Source: Acinetobacter pittii ATCC 19004 = CIP 70.29
GTDB lineage: Bacteria > Pseudomonadota > Gammaproteobacteria > Pseudomonadales > Moraxellaceae
Direction: 5' to 3'
Assembly: GCF_000369045.1 (NCBI RefSeq)
Contig: NZ_KB849786.1
Coordinates: 975,906 to 1,039,905, forward strand
Length of the DNA stretch: 64,000 bases
Shown here piece by piece: positions 55,264-64,000 of the stretch; within the stretch, counting starts at the first letter, position 1; the number at the start of each line of letters is the position of its first letter. A program made the translations under genes and the position numbers. The notes beneath the pieces were generated by a model. It was not told the DNA's origin. It saw only the letters and a list, made by a program, of their open reading frames with translations, and searched no databases.

Positions 55264-55476
55264 AAAATTTAATAACAACAACTGACTTTGCTTATCTAGT
55301 ATAGCAAAACTATCTTTAGTGATGGTCATAACCATTTTTTTAGATCATATGCTGAACAGTAAGTGGCTAATTAAAAAAATAAACTAATAGAAAATATAAG
55401 CTTAGAGTTAATTGTGGAAAGATTTAGTGATGTAACCTTATGTTTACATTATATTTTAATCAAAAATCTGATTGAT

Positions 55477-55505
55477 AAAAAGCGGCTAAGAATGACTTAA
55501 CCGCT
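55477..55505 (-). terminator. Intrinsic terminator of ntrC
   Basis: On the minus strand AGCGGTTAAG pairs with CTTAGCCGCT (one G-U pair) around TCATT and is followed by a short T run, about 23 bases past the ntrC stop. Confidence 0.82.
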
Positions 55506-55527
55506 CTCAAGTTAAATAATGAGACTT

Positions 55528-57021
55528 CTAGGCTTCAGTTTGAGTAACCTTGTGCTCATCTTCTTCGTCATCATCTGCAGAATCCATTCCTAGTTCTTTT
55601 AACTTGCGTGTTAAAGTATTGCGACCCCAACCCAATAATTCAGCTGCATGACGTTTGCGTCCACGTGTTTGTTGCAAGGCTGCGTTAATCAATGTGCGTT
55701 CAAACATTGGTGTGGCAATATCCAAAATTTTCATTTCACCATTTTTAAGCTTTTGAATAGCCCATTGATTTAGTAGTTCATCCCAATGGTGTAGAGAAAT
55801 ACGCTCAAAAGAAGGTGCCGGTTGACTAGAATCACTATTCTTTTGCAATGGAACTTGTTTGAGCTCAGAAGGTAAATCTTCCGGATAAACTTCACGACCA
55901 GTAATCATTACAGTTAGCCAGCGGCACGTATTCTCAAGTTGTCGTACGTTACCTGGCCATGGTAACTGTTGCATATAGTCTGTCGTCTCGGTACGTAAGA
56001 TTTTTGGACTTACGCCAAGCTCTTTACCTGCACGCGCAAGGAAATGCTGCGCAAGCATTGGAATATCTTCACTACGGTGGGCAAGCTTAGGAATGTGAAT
56101 ACGAATCACATTTAAGCGGTGATATAAGTCTTCACGGAAGCGACCTTCATTTACCAGTTTCTCTAGATCCTGATGCGTTGCCGCAACAATTCGAACATCT
56201 ACTTTAACGGGAATGTGTCCGCCTACACGATAGAACTCACCGTCAGCGAGTACGCGAAGCAATCGAGTCTGAGTTTCAAATGGCATATCACCAATTTCAT
56301 CAAGGAATAATGTTCCGCCATTTGCCTGTTCAAAGCGGCCTTGATGTTGAGTATTCGCGCCTGTAAATGCTCCTTTCTCATGACCAAATAACTCGGTTTC
56401 AATTAAGTCTTTTGGAATTGCCGCCATATTTAAAGCAATAAAAGGCTTGGCACGGCGTGGGGAGTGCTTGTGTAAAGCATGAGCAACTAATTCTTTACCT
56501 GTACCCGACTCACCATTAATTAAAACAGTAATATGAGATTGAGATAAACGGCCGATAGCACGGAAAACCTCCTGCATTGCTGGAGATTCACCAATAATTT
56601 CTGTTGATTGAAGAGGTGAGGCTGTTTTTGTAGCTTCTTGCTGTTGTAGTTTATTAATATGCAAGATCGCACGATTGACTAAAGCTAAAGCTTCATCAAT
56701 ATCAAAAGGCTTTGGTAAATATTCAAACGCGCCTGTTTGATAGCTTGATACAGCAGACTCTAAGTCAGAATGTGCTGTCATAATAATGACAGGTAAATCT
56801 GGATGAGTGTTTTTGACTTTAGATAAAAAAGTTAAACCATCAATTCCAGGCATGCGGATGTCAGTTAAGATGACATCGGGAGCATCATGGTGCAAACGTT
56901 CAAGCGCAGTTTGAGCTTCTTCAAAATTGGTAACATCAAAACCCTCTTCTTTAAAGGTCTTTTCCAATACCCATCGCATGGCGCGATCATCATCAATAAC
57001 CCATATTTTATTTCGCGACAC
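55528..57021 (-). CDS. ntrC: Nitrogen regulation response regulator NtrC
   Basis: 497 residues from GTG 57021 (GGGAG eight bases upstream), overlapping the ntrB end by 14 bases. Receiver domain with D10-D12 and phosphoacceptor D54 (VILTDIRMPG); AAA+ sigma-54 activator domain (GESGTGKELVAHALH Walker A, the sigma-54 contact loop GAFTGA, GGTLFLDEIGDMP Walker B); C-terminal Fis-type helix-turn-helix (GRKRHAAELLGWGRNTLTRKLKELG). It activates sigma-54 promoters under nitrogen limitation. The predicted sigma-54 sites at nasT, nirB, moaA and ntrB are natural targets. Confidence 0.97.
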   Translation of the reverse strand: MSRNKIWVIDDDRAMRWVLEKTFKEEGFDVTNFEEAQTALERLHHDAPDVILTDIRMPGIDGLTFLSKVKNTHPDLPVIIMTAHSDLESAVSSYQTGAFEYLPKPFDIDEALALVNRAILHINKLQQQEATKTASPLQSTEIIGESPAMQEVFRAIGRLSQSHITVLINGESGTGKELVAHALHKHSPRRAKPFIALNMAAIPKDLIETELFGHEKGAFTGANTQHQGRFEQANGGTLFLDEIGDMPFETQTRLLRVLADGEFYRVGGHIPVKVDVRIVAATHQDLEKLVNEGRFREDLYHRLNVIRIHIPKLAHRSEDIPMLAQHFLARAGKELGVSPKILRTETTDYMQQLPWPGNVRQLENTCRWLTVMITGREVYPEDLPSELKQVPLQKNSDSSQPAPSFERISLHHWDELLNQWAIQKLKNGEMKILDIATPMFERTLINAALQQTRGRKRHAAELLGWGRNTLTRKLKELGMDSADDDEEDEHKVTQTEA

Positions 57022-58117
57022 GGTCTGACTCCCAAGGTAAATATAAGCTAAAAATTGTTTTTCCAGGAACAGATTGGCATTCAATCATTCCGTTATGTTG
57101 ATGCATAATATTCTGTGCAATACTCAGGCCAAGCCCAGTACCTTTTGCTCGTCCAGTAACCAATGGATAGAATACTGACTCCAAAATACTTTCAGGAATG
57201 CCTGGTCCATTGTCCTCTATATCGACTCGCACTGTAGATCGATTTAGTACACCGTTAATCGTGACAAGACGTTGTATACGTGTACGTAGAATTAACTCCG
57301 GTTCGTGATCTATAAAAAATGCTTTGTTTTCTGTTATGGCTTGAATTGCATTTACACTAATGTTGAGCATGACTTGTATTAACTGATCACGATCGGCATT
57401 AACATCGGGTAAAGACAAATCATAATCCCGTATAATTTTAATTTTCTTCTTTGTCTGGTTGGCGATAAGTGAACGCACTCGCTCCAAAGGCTCGTGTACG
57501 TTAACATTTTCATAACTTGGGAGTTGTCTAGAACCCAACATAGTATCTGCCAAGTTAGTTAAGCGATCTACTTCATTAATAATGACATCTGTAAATTCAG
57601 CATAACTCTTGTCGTTTAAACTGCGAGCGAGTAATTGAGTTGCGCCACGAATACCTGCAAGTGGATTCTTAATTTCGTGCGCTACGCCACGTACAAGCTG
57701 CCTAGCGACCTGATGTTGTTGTACCAGATTTTCTTCTTTAGAAATCTTTAACATACGATCAATCGGGTTGAGCTCAATTAAGAGTAATGGGTGATAACTT
57801 TTACCAGCATTTAATTGAGAAACTGTGTAATCGACATGAAGGTCTTTAAAGTTGACATTAATAACCGCTTCTCGTCGAGTATAAGGTTGCCCCGTTTTTA
57901 TGGTGTTTAATAAAGCTTCATGTGTATTAAAAGTATCATCAGGCGCATGAAGTAAGTTTAAAACGGGCTGTCCTGAAGCTCGAAGCAAACTAATATCAAA
58001 TAGTGCTTCGCAGGCAGAATTTAAGTAAAAAATATTCAAGTTACTATCGATCAATAAAATCGCAGTAGTTAAGTTGTCTACCAATAGGCGATAGTCGATA
58101 GGGTTGTGTTGATCCAT
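57008..58117 (-). CDS. ntrB: Nitrogen regulation sensor kinase NtrB
   Basis: 369 residues. An N-terminal PAS domain (about 10-120) leads to the H-box VAHEIKNPLAGIRGATQLLARSL and the ATPase domain (NISVNAIQAI N-box, DNGPGIP G1, GTGLGLSIAQNI G2). NtrB is cytoplasmic and phosphorylates NtrC when PII signals low nitrogen. AGGAACG precedes the start. It is not preceded by glnA; its own sigma-54 promoter lies about 80 bases upstream, implying an autoregulated ntrBC unit. Confidence 0.96.
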   Translation of the reverse strand: MDQHNPIDYRLLVDNLTTAILLIDSNLNIFYLNSACEALFDISLLRASGQPVLNLLHAPDDTFNTHEALLNTIKTGQPYTRREAVINVNFKDLHVDYTVSQLNAGKSYHPLLLIELNPIDRMLKISKEENLVQQHQVARQLVRGVAHEIKNPLAGIRGATQLLARSLNDKSYAEFTDVIINEVDRLTNLADTMLGSRQLPSYENVNVHEPLERVRSLIANQTKKKIKIIRDYDLSLPDVNADRDQLIQVMLNISVNAIQAITENKAFFIDHEPELILRTRIQRLVTINGVLNRSTVRVDIEDNGPGIPESILESVFYPLVTGRAKGTGLGLSIAQNIMHQHNGMIECQSVPGKTIFSLYLPWESDRVAK

Positions 58118-58198
58118 TAGCGAATCGTTCCTGTCTTAAAATAGCGCAATGGCATCTTCATTGGTTATCGGATTTTCACCGTTATAGAACATGAACGA

Positions 58199-58215
58199 TG
58201 CAAAATGTACGCCAA
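58199..58215 (-). promoter_or_regulatory. Sigma-54 promoter of ntrB-ntrC
   Basis: The minus strand reads TTGGCGTACATTTTGCA: GG and GC ten bases apart, with a strong TTTTGCA -12 element. Start near 58188 gives a leader of about 70 bases before ntrB. This implies that NtrC activates its own operon. Confidence 0.75.
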
Positions 58216-58320
58216 CTTTGTTTATGGGTTATTTTAAAGTTTTAAAGTATTTAAAAACGCGCTTAAATCGGTCTTTATATCGGTTGATCAAAACTGATGG
58301 CTTAAATAGAGATAATAACA

Positions 58321-58378
58321 TGATCCAACTTGGTGCAAAGATGAGTTTTGGTGCAAATGTTGGTCGTATTTTGGTGCA
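58321..58378. promoter_or_regulatory. NtrC enhancer candidate: one palindrome plus two half sites
   Basis: TGATCCAACTTGGTGCA (58321-58337) fits the NtrC palindrome TGCACCA-N3-TGGTGCA with 12 of 14 half-site bases. Two further TGGTGCA half sites stand at 58349 and 58372. All lie 105-180 bases upstream of the predicted ntrB sigma-54 promoter, a usual enhancer range, in the 342-base gap between ntrB and rimO. A 73-codon frame across this gap is not convincing. Confidence 0.55.
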
Positions 58379-58459
58379 TTACACAAAGAGTGGGCTTTCC
58401 ACCTATGCTTGAGACAAGAAAAGACATACAATACGCGCATTCAAGTGGAGCGCAGATTC

Positions 58460-59803
58460 ATGAAGACCCCCAAAGTCGGTTTTGTTTCTTTAGGTTGTCC
58501 TAAGGCATTGGTAGATTCTGAACGAATTTTAACTCAGTTAAAGACTGAAGGTTATCAAGTTGCATCAGATTATGATGGTGCTGATTTAGTTGTTGTTAAT
58601 ACCTGTGGTTTTATCGAATCTGCGGTACAAGAGTCGCTAGATGCAATTGGCGAGGCCATGAGTGAAAATGGTCGAGTAATCGTTACTGGATGCTTAGGTA
58701 AAGACGAAGACAAAATTCGTCAAATGCATCCAAATGTTTTAAAGGTTACTGGTGCAGCAGCTTATCAAGATGTAATGGAAGCTGTACATGAATATGTCCC
58801 AGCACCACCTAAACACAACCCGTTTGTTGATTTGGTTCCTGAACAAGGAATTCGCTTAACACCAAAACATTATGCCTATTTAAAAATATCTGAAGGATGT
58901 AACCACCGTTGTACCTTCTGTATTATCCCAAGTATGCGTGGCGATCTAGTATCGCGTCCAGTTGGAAGTGTACTGGAAGAAGCCGCTGCGCTTAAAAGAG
59001 CAGGTGTTAAAGAAATCTTGGTTATTTCCCAAGATACATCAGCTTATGGTGTAGATACCAAGTACAAACTTGATTTCTGGAATGGCCAGCCTGTTAAAAC
59101 AAAATTCTTTGATATGTGTGAAGCACTAGGCCAACTTGGTATCTGGGTGCGCTTACATTATGTTTATCCATACCCACATGTTGATGCGGTTATTGACTTA
59201 ATGGCACAAGGTAAAATTCTGCCATATCTTGATATTCCATTCCAACATGCAAGCCCGCGTATTCTTAAGTTAATGAAGCGTCCGGCTCACAGTGAAAATA
59301 CACTCGAAAAAATTAAATTGTGGCGTGAAAAATGCCCAGATCTTGTGATTCGCTCTACATTTGTAGTGGGTTTCCCAGGCGAAACTGAAGAAGATTTTCA
59401 AATATTGCTCGATTGGTTAGTTGAAGCTGAACTTGATCGTGTTGGCTGCTTTACCTACTCACCAGTAGAAGGCGCTACGGCAAATGATTTACCCGATCAT
59501 GTGCCTGAAGAAATTAAGCAAGAGCGTTACGAGCGCTTTATGCAAGTGCAGCAACAAATTTCTGCTGCTAAGTTGCAAAAACGTATTGGTCAAACGATGA
59601 CTGTATTAGTCGATAGTTTGGAAGATGAATATCCTGTTGCTGTTGCACGTTCTTATGCCGATGCTCCGGAAATTGACGGTAATGTCTTTGTAGAAGATAT
59701 CGATAAGAGCACTATTCAACCAGGCGATATGTTGGAAGTCGAAATCACCGATGCGGATGAATACGACTTATTTGCAAAGTTAATTAAAATTAAGTCGGTT
59801 TAA
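58460..59803 (+). CDS. rimO: Ribosomal protein S12 methylthiotransferase
   Basis: 447 residues from ATG 58460 (GGAG nine bases upstream). Radical SAM enzyme that adds a methylthio group to the conserved Asp of ribosomal protein S12. N-terminal UPF0004 domain ([32 protein letters not shown]), radical SAM cluster CNHRCTFC, and a C-terminal TRAM domain (about 375-447). Members of the family bind two [4Fe-4S] clusters. No linked partner gene. Confidence 0.97.
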   Translation: MKTPKVGFVSLGCPKALVDSERILTQLKTEGYQVASDYDGADLVVVNTCGFIESAVQESLDAIGEAMSENGRVIVTGCLGKDEDKIRQMHPNVLKVTGAAAYQDVMEAVHEYVPAPPKHNPFVDLVPEQGIRLTPKHYAYLKISEGCNHRCTFCIIPSMRGDLVSRPVGSVLEEAAALKRAGVKEILVISQDTSAYGVDTKYKLDFWNGQPVKTKFFDMCEALGQLGIWVRLHYVYPYPHVDAVIDLMAQGKILPYLDIPFQHASPRILKLMKRPAHSENTLEKIKLWREKCPDLVIRSTFVVGFPGETEEDFQILLDWLVEAELDRVGCFTYSPVEGATANDLPDHVPEEIKQERYERFMQVQQQISAAKLQKRIGQTMTVLVDSLEDEYPVAVARSYADAPEIDGNVFVEDIDKSTIQPGDMLEVEITDADEYDLFAKLIKIKSV

Positions 59804-59854
59804 TCGATAACGATTCAAAAAAGCATTCAGTTTAAGAGGTTTTGGAGCAAACTC

Positions 59855-60583
59855 ATGGCGGAAACAATTAGCCCCCGTTATTCACGCATTTTATTAAAAC
59901 TATCTGGTGAAGCATTATCAGGTAACAAAGACATGGGTATTGATGCCCAAGTTCTTGATCAAATGTCCCTTTCAATTGCTCACTTAGTTGGCTTAGGCGT
60001 GCAAGTGGGTATCGTTGTTGGTGGCGGTAACTTGTATCGTGGTAGTCAGTTGCAAAAGGATGGCTTGGTTGGTCGTGTAACAGGCGATCAAATGGGTATG
60101 CTTGCAACTGTAATGAATGGTTTGGCTATGCGTGATGCATTGGTTCGCCGTAATATCAGAACTCGCCTTATGTCTGCATTACCAATTGGTACAGTAGTAG
60201 AGTCTTATTCAAGTCGTGATGCTATCCGTCACTTGAGTCAGGGTGAAGTTTGTGTTTTTGTTGCTGGTACAGGAAATCCATTCTTTACGACTGATACGGC
60301 AGCTTGCTTACGCGGAATTGAAATTGAAGCAAATTTAATTCTAAAAGCGACCAAAGTAGATGGCGTATATAATAAAGATCCAAGTAAATACGAAGATGCG
60401 GTTAAATATGATCATTTAACCTTTGATCAGGTATTGGACGAAAAACTTGGTGTTATGGATTTGACAGCTATTTGTTTATGTCGTGACCATAATGTGCCAT
60501 TACAAGTTTTTGATATGAATAAATCAGGCGCGCTATTGTCAGTAGTCATGGGCGAAAAAGAAGGTACACGCGTTACTAAATAA
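59855..60583 (+). CDS. pyrH: UMP kinase
   Basis: 242 residues of the bacterial amino acid kinase-fold UMP kinase, which makes UDP from UMP. Motifs: [65 protein letters not shown] and [13 protein letters not shown]. First gene of pyrH-frr-uppS-cdsA-dxr; rpsB-tsf, which often precede it, are not in the 51 bases after rimO. Confidence 0.97.
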   Translation: MAETISPRYSRILLKLSGEALSGNKDMGIDAQVLDQMSLSIAHLVGLGVQVGIVVGGGNLYRGSQLQKDGLVGRVTGDQMGMLATVMNGLAMRDALVRRNIRTRLMSALPIGTVVESYSSRDAIRHLSQGEVCVFVAGTGNPFFTTDTAACLRGIEIEANLILKATKVDGVYNKDPSKYEDAVKYDHLTFDQVLDEKLGVMDLTAICLCRDHNVPLQVFDMNKSGALLSVVMGEKEGTRVTK

Positions 60584-60667
60584 TGTACGTGTTGACGAAA
60601 GCTCTTTATACTAGCGCTAAATTAAATTTGTTAAAACATCCTTGAATAAATAAGTAAGGTAGATCAT

Positions 60668-61222
60668 ATGATTAACGATCTGAAAAAAGACAGCGAACAG
60701 CGTATGTTGAAAACTCTTGAGTCTTTGGAACTAGGGTTTGCTAAAGTTCGTACCGGCCGTGCACACCCATCAATCTTAAATGGGGTAATGGTTCCTTACT
60801 ACGGTTCTGATGTGCCTTTAAATCAAGTGGCAAACGTTGGTGTTGAAGATTCTCGTACACTTCTTGTTCAGCCATTTGAACGTACAATGGTTTCAGCTAT
60901 TGATAAGGCAATTCGTGAGAGTGATCTTGGTTTAAACCCGATTACTGCGGATGCAATTCGTGTACCTTTACCTGCATTAACTGAAGAAACACGTCGTGAT
61001 ATGCAAAAAATTGCGCGTAGCGAAGCTGAAAATGCAAAAGTTGCAATTCGTAATATTCGTCGTGATGTATTAGGTGATATCAAAGCATTATTAAAAGAGA
61101 AAGAAATCTCTGAAGATGATGAGCGCCGTGCAGGTGATGATATCCAGAAAATCACTGACAAATATGTTGCAGAAGTAGACAAGCGTCTTGCAGCGAAAGA
61201 AGCAGAATTGATGAAGGTCTAA
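60668..61222 (+). CDS. frr: Ribosome recycling factor
   Basis: 184 residues. It splits post-termination ribosomes together with EF-G. Typical RRF stretches: [30 protein letters not shown] and [13 protein letters not shown] in the first 115 residues, then a long helix. Length equals the E. coli protein (185). It follows pyrH by 84 bases. Confidence 0.98.
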   Translation: MINDLKKDSEQRMLKTLESLELGFAKVRTGRAHPSILNGVMVPYYGSDVPLNQVANVGVEDSRTLLVQPFERTMVSAIDKAIRESDLGLNPITADAIRVPLPALTEETRRDMQKIARSEAENAKVAIRNIRRDVLGDIKALLKEKEISEDDERRAGDDIQKITDKYVAEVDKRLAAKEAELMKV

Positions 61223-61227
61223 ATTTT

Positions 61228-61980
61228 ATGACCGATTCAGAAGAGTATCATCTTCCTAAGCATGTTGCCATCATCATGGATGGCAACAACCGCTTTGCAA
61301 AAAAAAATCAAATGCAAAAAGGTGATGGGCATCGAGAGGGTAAAAATGTTCTTGATCCTATCGTTGAACATTGTAAAAAAACAGGTATTCGTGCTTTAAC
61401 GGTGTTTGCATTTTCAAGCGAAAACTGGAATCGACCACAATTTGAAGTCGATCTGCTTATGAAGCTTCTTGAAGAAACTATTCATGAGCAAATACCTCGC
61501 ATGAAGAAATTTAATATTGCTTTGCGTTTCATCGGTGATCGTTCCAGATTACCGTCACACCTAGTTGCCTTAATGGAAGATGCAGAGCAACAGACAGCAC
61601 ACCATAACACTATGACCTTAACTATTGCTGTGAGCTATGGCGGGATGTGGGATATTGCAAATGCAGCAAAACAAGTTGCTGAAGCGGTTTCCCGTGGTGA
61701 ATTTGGTGCTGATCAAATAAATGTTGATTTGTTCGAAAAATATGTCAGTCTAAACGATCTGCCAGCTGTGGACTTATTGATCCGTACAGGTGGAGATTAT
61801 CGCATATCTAATTTCTTGTTATGGCAAGCAGCATATGCTGAACTGTATTTTACTGATACTTTATGGCCAGAATTTACAGTACAAGAATTCGATCATGCAT
61901 TGAATGTTTTTTCAGGGCGTGAGCGTCGTTTTGGCAAAACATCTGAACAAATTCAGCAAGAGAAAATAGAGAACTTATAA
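61228..61980 (+). CDS. uppS: Undecaprenyl diphosphate synthase (cis-prenyltransferase)
   Basis: 250 residues. It extends farnesyl diphosphate with eight isoprenyl units to the C55 carrier lipid of cell-wall synthesis. The catalytic Asp lies in HVAIIMDGNNRFAKKN; most bacteria have DGNGRWAK here, so Gly-to-Asn and Trp-to-Phe are changes. FAFSSENWNRP and the C-terminal RTGGDYRISNFLLWQAAYAE are conserved. It overlaps cdsA by one base (TAATG). Confidence 0.96.
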   Translation: MTDSEEYHLPKHVAIIMDGNNRFAKKNQMQKGDGHREGKNVLDPIVEHCKKTGIRALTVFAFSSENWNRPQFEVDLLMKLLEETIHEQIPRMKKFNIALRFIGDRSRLPSHLVALMEDAEQQTAHHNTMTLTIAVSYGGMWDIANAAKQVAEAVSRGEFGADQINVDLFEKYVSLNDLPAVDLLIRTGGDYRISNFLLWQAAYAELYFTDTLWPEFTVQEFDHALNVFSGRERRFGKTSEQIQQEKIENL

Positions 61981-62804
61981 TGTTAGAGCGGATTGTTACC
62001 GCATTGGTACTTGTCGCAGTTGTTTTAGGCTGTATGTTTGCTACGCAATCACATTATCCAATGTTGGTTCTTATGATTGTAGCAGCAGGGGTTGCGGGGT
62101 ATGAATGGTATAAATTAATGCCCCATGAAACTGTAAATGCTGTAAAGCCAAAAGCTTGGTGCTACGGTCTGCTTGTTGCATTCGTTTCGGGCGTTGCTCT
62201 ATTTTTCCATGATATTGCATTACTTTTGTGGTCAGCTTCAATTTTGACTTGGCTTGTAAGCGTTTATTGGGTCAAATCTTTTCCTGAATTTGATGGGTGG
62301 TATAACGCTACTCTATATGTAATTGGCATTATTTTAGTTTGTGCTGCGGTAACTTCAATTTTTGTTGTTTGGCAAAGTTCGCCATGGTGGTTAATGTATC
62401 TGTTCTTACTCGTGTGGGGTGCAGATAGTGGTGCTTACTTTGTTGGTCGTAAATTTGGTAAAAGAAAATTAGCTCCAACCGTTAGTCCGAACAAATCAGT
62501 AGAAGGCTTGTATGGTGGTATTGTCACGACCATACTGGTAATGTTGGTTGTGCAATATCAGTATCTAAATTTAACTTTAATTCAGCAAATTCTGTTTCTT
62601 ATCTTGTCACTGATTACAGTATTCGGTTCAGTGTTGGGTGATTTATTTGAGTCAATGATTAAACGTCGTGCTGGTATTAAAGATTCTGGACGTGTACTAC
62701 CTGGTCATGGTGGTGTTTTAGATCGTATTGATTCTTTACTTGCTGCAGCCCCGATCTTTGCAACGGGAATGTATATATTAAAACTTATTGGTGTAGATTT
62801 ATAA
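61980..62804 (+). CDS. cdsA: Phosphatidate cytidylyltransferase
   Basis: 274 residues, an inner-membrane protein with about eight helices, making CDP-diacylglycerol. The signature near the C-terminus, SVLGDLFESMIKRRAGIKDSGRVLPGHGGVLDRIDS, with the two conserved aspartates, is intact. It starts at the last base of uppS and is followed directly by dxr. Confidence 0.96.
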   Translation: MLERIVTALVLVAVVLGCMFATQSHYPMLVLMIVAAGVAGYEWYKLMPHETVNAVKPKAWCYGLLVAFVSGVALFFHDIALLLWSASILTWLVSVYWVKSFPEFDGWYNATLYVIGIILVCAAVTSIFVVWQSSPWWLMYLFLLVWGADSGAYFVGRKFGKRKLAPTVSPNKSVEGLYGGIVTTILVMLVVQYQYLNLTLIQQILFLILSLITVFGSVLGDLFESMIKRRAGIKDSGRVLPGHGGVLDRIDSLLAAAPIFATGMYILKLIGVDL

Positions 62805-64000
62805 ATGACACAATCTGTTTGCATATTGGGTGTAACCGGTTCCATTGGGCAAAGTACCTTAAAAATTTTAAATCAACATCCTGATAAGTATTCAGTATTT
62901 GCAATTTCAGCTCATAGTCGAATTTCTGAATTGGTTGACATATGTAAACAATTCCAACCAAAAGTTGCAGTTGTTCCAAAGCAAAAAGTTGACGAATTAG
63001 CAGCTTTATTTGTAAAGAGTGAATTACAAAATATTGAAATTTTGGCTGATCAGGAAGGACTGGTAAGTATCGCATCTCATCCAGATGTTGATGTAGTTAT
63101 GGCTGCAATTGTTGGAGCAGCTGGTTTATTACCAACATTAGCGGCTGTAAAAGCTGGTAAACGCGTATTGCTTGCTAATAAAGAAGCTTTGGTCATGTCT
63201 GGTGAAATCATGATGCAAGCAGCACGTGATCATCAGGCATTATTATTACCGGTAGATTCAGAACACAACGCTATTTTTCAGTCATTACCTCATAATTATT
63301 TAGAGGCTGAAAGAAATGGACAACCGCAACAGGGCGTATCAAGAATCTTATTGACCGCTTCAGGTGGACCATTTTTAAACCATTCGTTAGAACAGTTAGA
63401 AAAAGTTACTCCTGCGCAGGCTTGTAAGCATCCCAACTGGTCTATGGGACAGAAAATCTCAGTTGACTCAGCTACTCTTATGAATAAAGGGTTAGAGTTG
63501 ATCGAGGCGTGTCATTTGTTTTCAATATCTGAACATTTTGTTACAGTTGTTGTTCATCCACAAAGTATTATTCATTCTATGGTGCAATATGTTGACGGTT
63601 CAACATTGGCTCAAATGGGTAATCCAGACATGTGTACACCGATTGCCCATGCATTAGCATGGCCAGAACGTTTACAGACTAATGTTCCTGCTTTAGATTT
63701 ATTTGAGTATTCTCAGCTTAATTTTCAAGCACCGGATATCCAGAAATTTCCAGCACTGGATTTAGCCCGTCAGGCAATGCGTTCAGGAGGGCTGGCACCT
63801 ACTATTTTAAATGCTGCAAATGAGGTTGCCGTTGCTGCATTTTTAAACCAACAGATTGGATTTACAAATATCCCACAAGTGGTAGAGCATACTTTGCAAA
63901 AATTGGAAAACTCAGTTGCTGATAATATCGAGTCTATTTTGAATAAAGATGAAGTAGCACGACATGTAGCACAGCAGTATATATCAAGTATAGGAGGCTG
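62805..64000 (+). CDS. dxr: 1-deoxy-D-xylulose 5-phosphate reductoisomerase, cut at the window end
   Basis: 398 codons are visible from ATG 62805, and the last two bases of the window (TG) probably begin a TGA stop, so the protein is essentially complete. It converts DXP to MEP, the committed step of the isoprenoid pathway. NADPH loop VTGSIGQSTL, LLANKEALVMSG, VDSEHNAIFQ, TASGGPF and the catalytic WSMGQKISVDSATLMNKGLE are present. The start follows the cdsA stop directly. In many gammaproteobacteria rseP follows, but that lies beyond the window. Confidence 0.96.
   Translation, partial: MTQSVCILGVTGSIGQSTLKILNQHPDKYSVFAISAHSRISELVDICKQFQPKVAVVPKQKVDELAALFVKSELQNIEILADQEGLVSIASHPDVDVVMAAIVGAAGLLPTLAAVKAGKRVLLANKEALVMSGEIMMQAARDHQALLLPVDSEHNAIFQSLPHNYLEAERNGQPQQGVSRILLTASGGPFLNHSLEQLEKVTPAQACKHPNWSMGQKISVDSATLMNKGLELIEACHLFSISEHFVTVVVHPQSIIHSMVQYVDGSTLAQMGNPDMCTPIAHALAWPERLQTNVPALDLFEYSQLNFQAPDIQKFPALDLARQAMRSGGLAPTILNAANEVAVAAFLNQQIGFTNIPQVVEHTLQKLENSVADNIESILNKDEVARHVAQQYISSIGG

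Noticed and set aside
58339..58378. Second and third TGGTGCA copies as full NtrC palindromes
   Set aside because: Their left halves match poorly (one and two of seven bases), so only the first copy is treated as a likely full site.
58191..58412. 73-codon frame between ntrB and rimO
   Set aside because: It covers the predicted sigma-54 promoter and the TGGTGCA repeats, with no ribosome binding site or recognisable product.
1..64000. CRISPR arrays, insertion sequences, prophage genes, tRNA or rRNA genes
   Set aside because: No repeat-spacer arrays, transposases, integrases, phage proteins or tRNA-like cloverleaf sequences were noticed while reading both strands.

Overview
The window is a 64 kb piece of an AT-rich gammaproteobacterial chromosome, almost certainly Acinetobacter. 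The evidence is the gene content and order: a Csu-type archaic fimbrial operon, aroQ-accB-accC, a stand-alone umuC, an adeN-like regulator beside argF and ntrBC, and rimO-pyrH-frr-uppS-cdsA-dxr. The species cannot be fixed from sequence alone. The AdeN-like protein appears to differ clearly from the A. baumannii one as I remember it, so another species of the genus is plausible. No tRNA, rRNA, insertion sequence, prophage or CRISPR array was seen.

Layout. 1-3660: 3' part of an archaic chaperone-usher pilus operon (chaperone end, frameshifted usher, spore-coat-U-type tip adhesin). 4209-9942: MFS transporter, small exported protein, accC-accB-aroQ (minus strand), umuC. 10194-21847: a Fur-boxed siderophore locus on the minus strand with the gene order of staphyloferrin B synthesis (sbnA-B-C-D-EF-G), the last two NIS synthetases fused, and a TonB-dependent receptor where sbnH would be. 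22477-36126 and on to 39055: a nitrate-assimilation and molybdenum-cofactor block (nasS-nasT, nirB, a nirD-oxidoreductase fusion, nasA, mobA, a molybdopterin oxidoreductase, moaA-D-E-CB, moeA). 39272-46127: regulators, an EamA exporter, tusDCBE for tRNA 2-thiolation, a GalE-like protein, fumC. 46330-49931: small poorly known genes, including a BLUF photoreceptor. 50090-51589: tandem glycine riboswitch and a DadA-like oxidoreductase. 51635-58117: exported LprI-like protein, ispF, phosphatase-like protein, argF, adeN-like tetR, ntrC-ntrB. 58460-64000: rimO, pyrH, frr, uppS, cdsA, dxr (dxr runs off the end by about one base).

How it fits together. Four sequences match the -24/-12 sigma-54 promoter pattern (GG-N10-GC). 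They lie in front of nasT, nirB, moaA and ntrB, and NtrC-like TGGTGCA half sites occur near the nas/nir and ntrB promoters. The window thus appears to hold both the nitrogen master regulator (NtrBC) and much of its regulon: nitrate and nitrite reduction and synthesis of the Mo cofactor that nitrate reductase needs. A second layer is nitrate-specific: NasS and NasT with an RNA leader in front of nirB that has hairpins and an intrinsic terminator. No nitrate transporter lies in the window.

Most notable: the staphyloferrin-B-like cluster lacks a decarboxylase (SbnH), so the product may differ from staphyloferrin B. Other points are a possible small RNA ending at 22452, a GalE-like enzyme without its catalytic lysine, a frameshifted usher, and several gene fusions.
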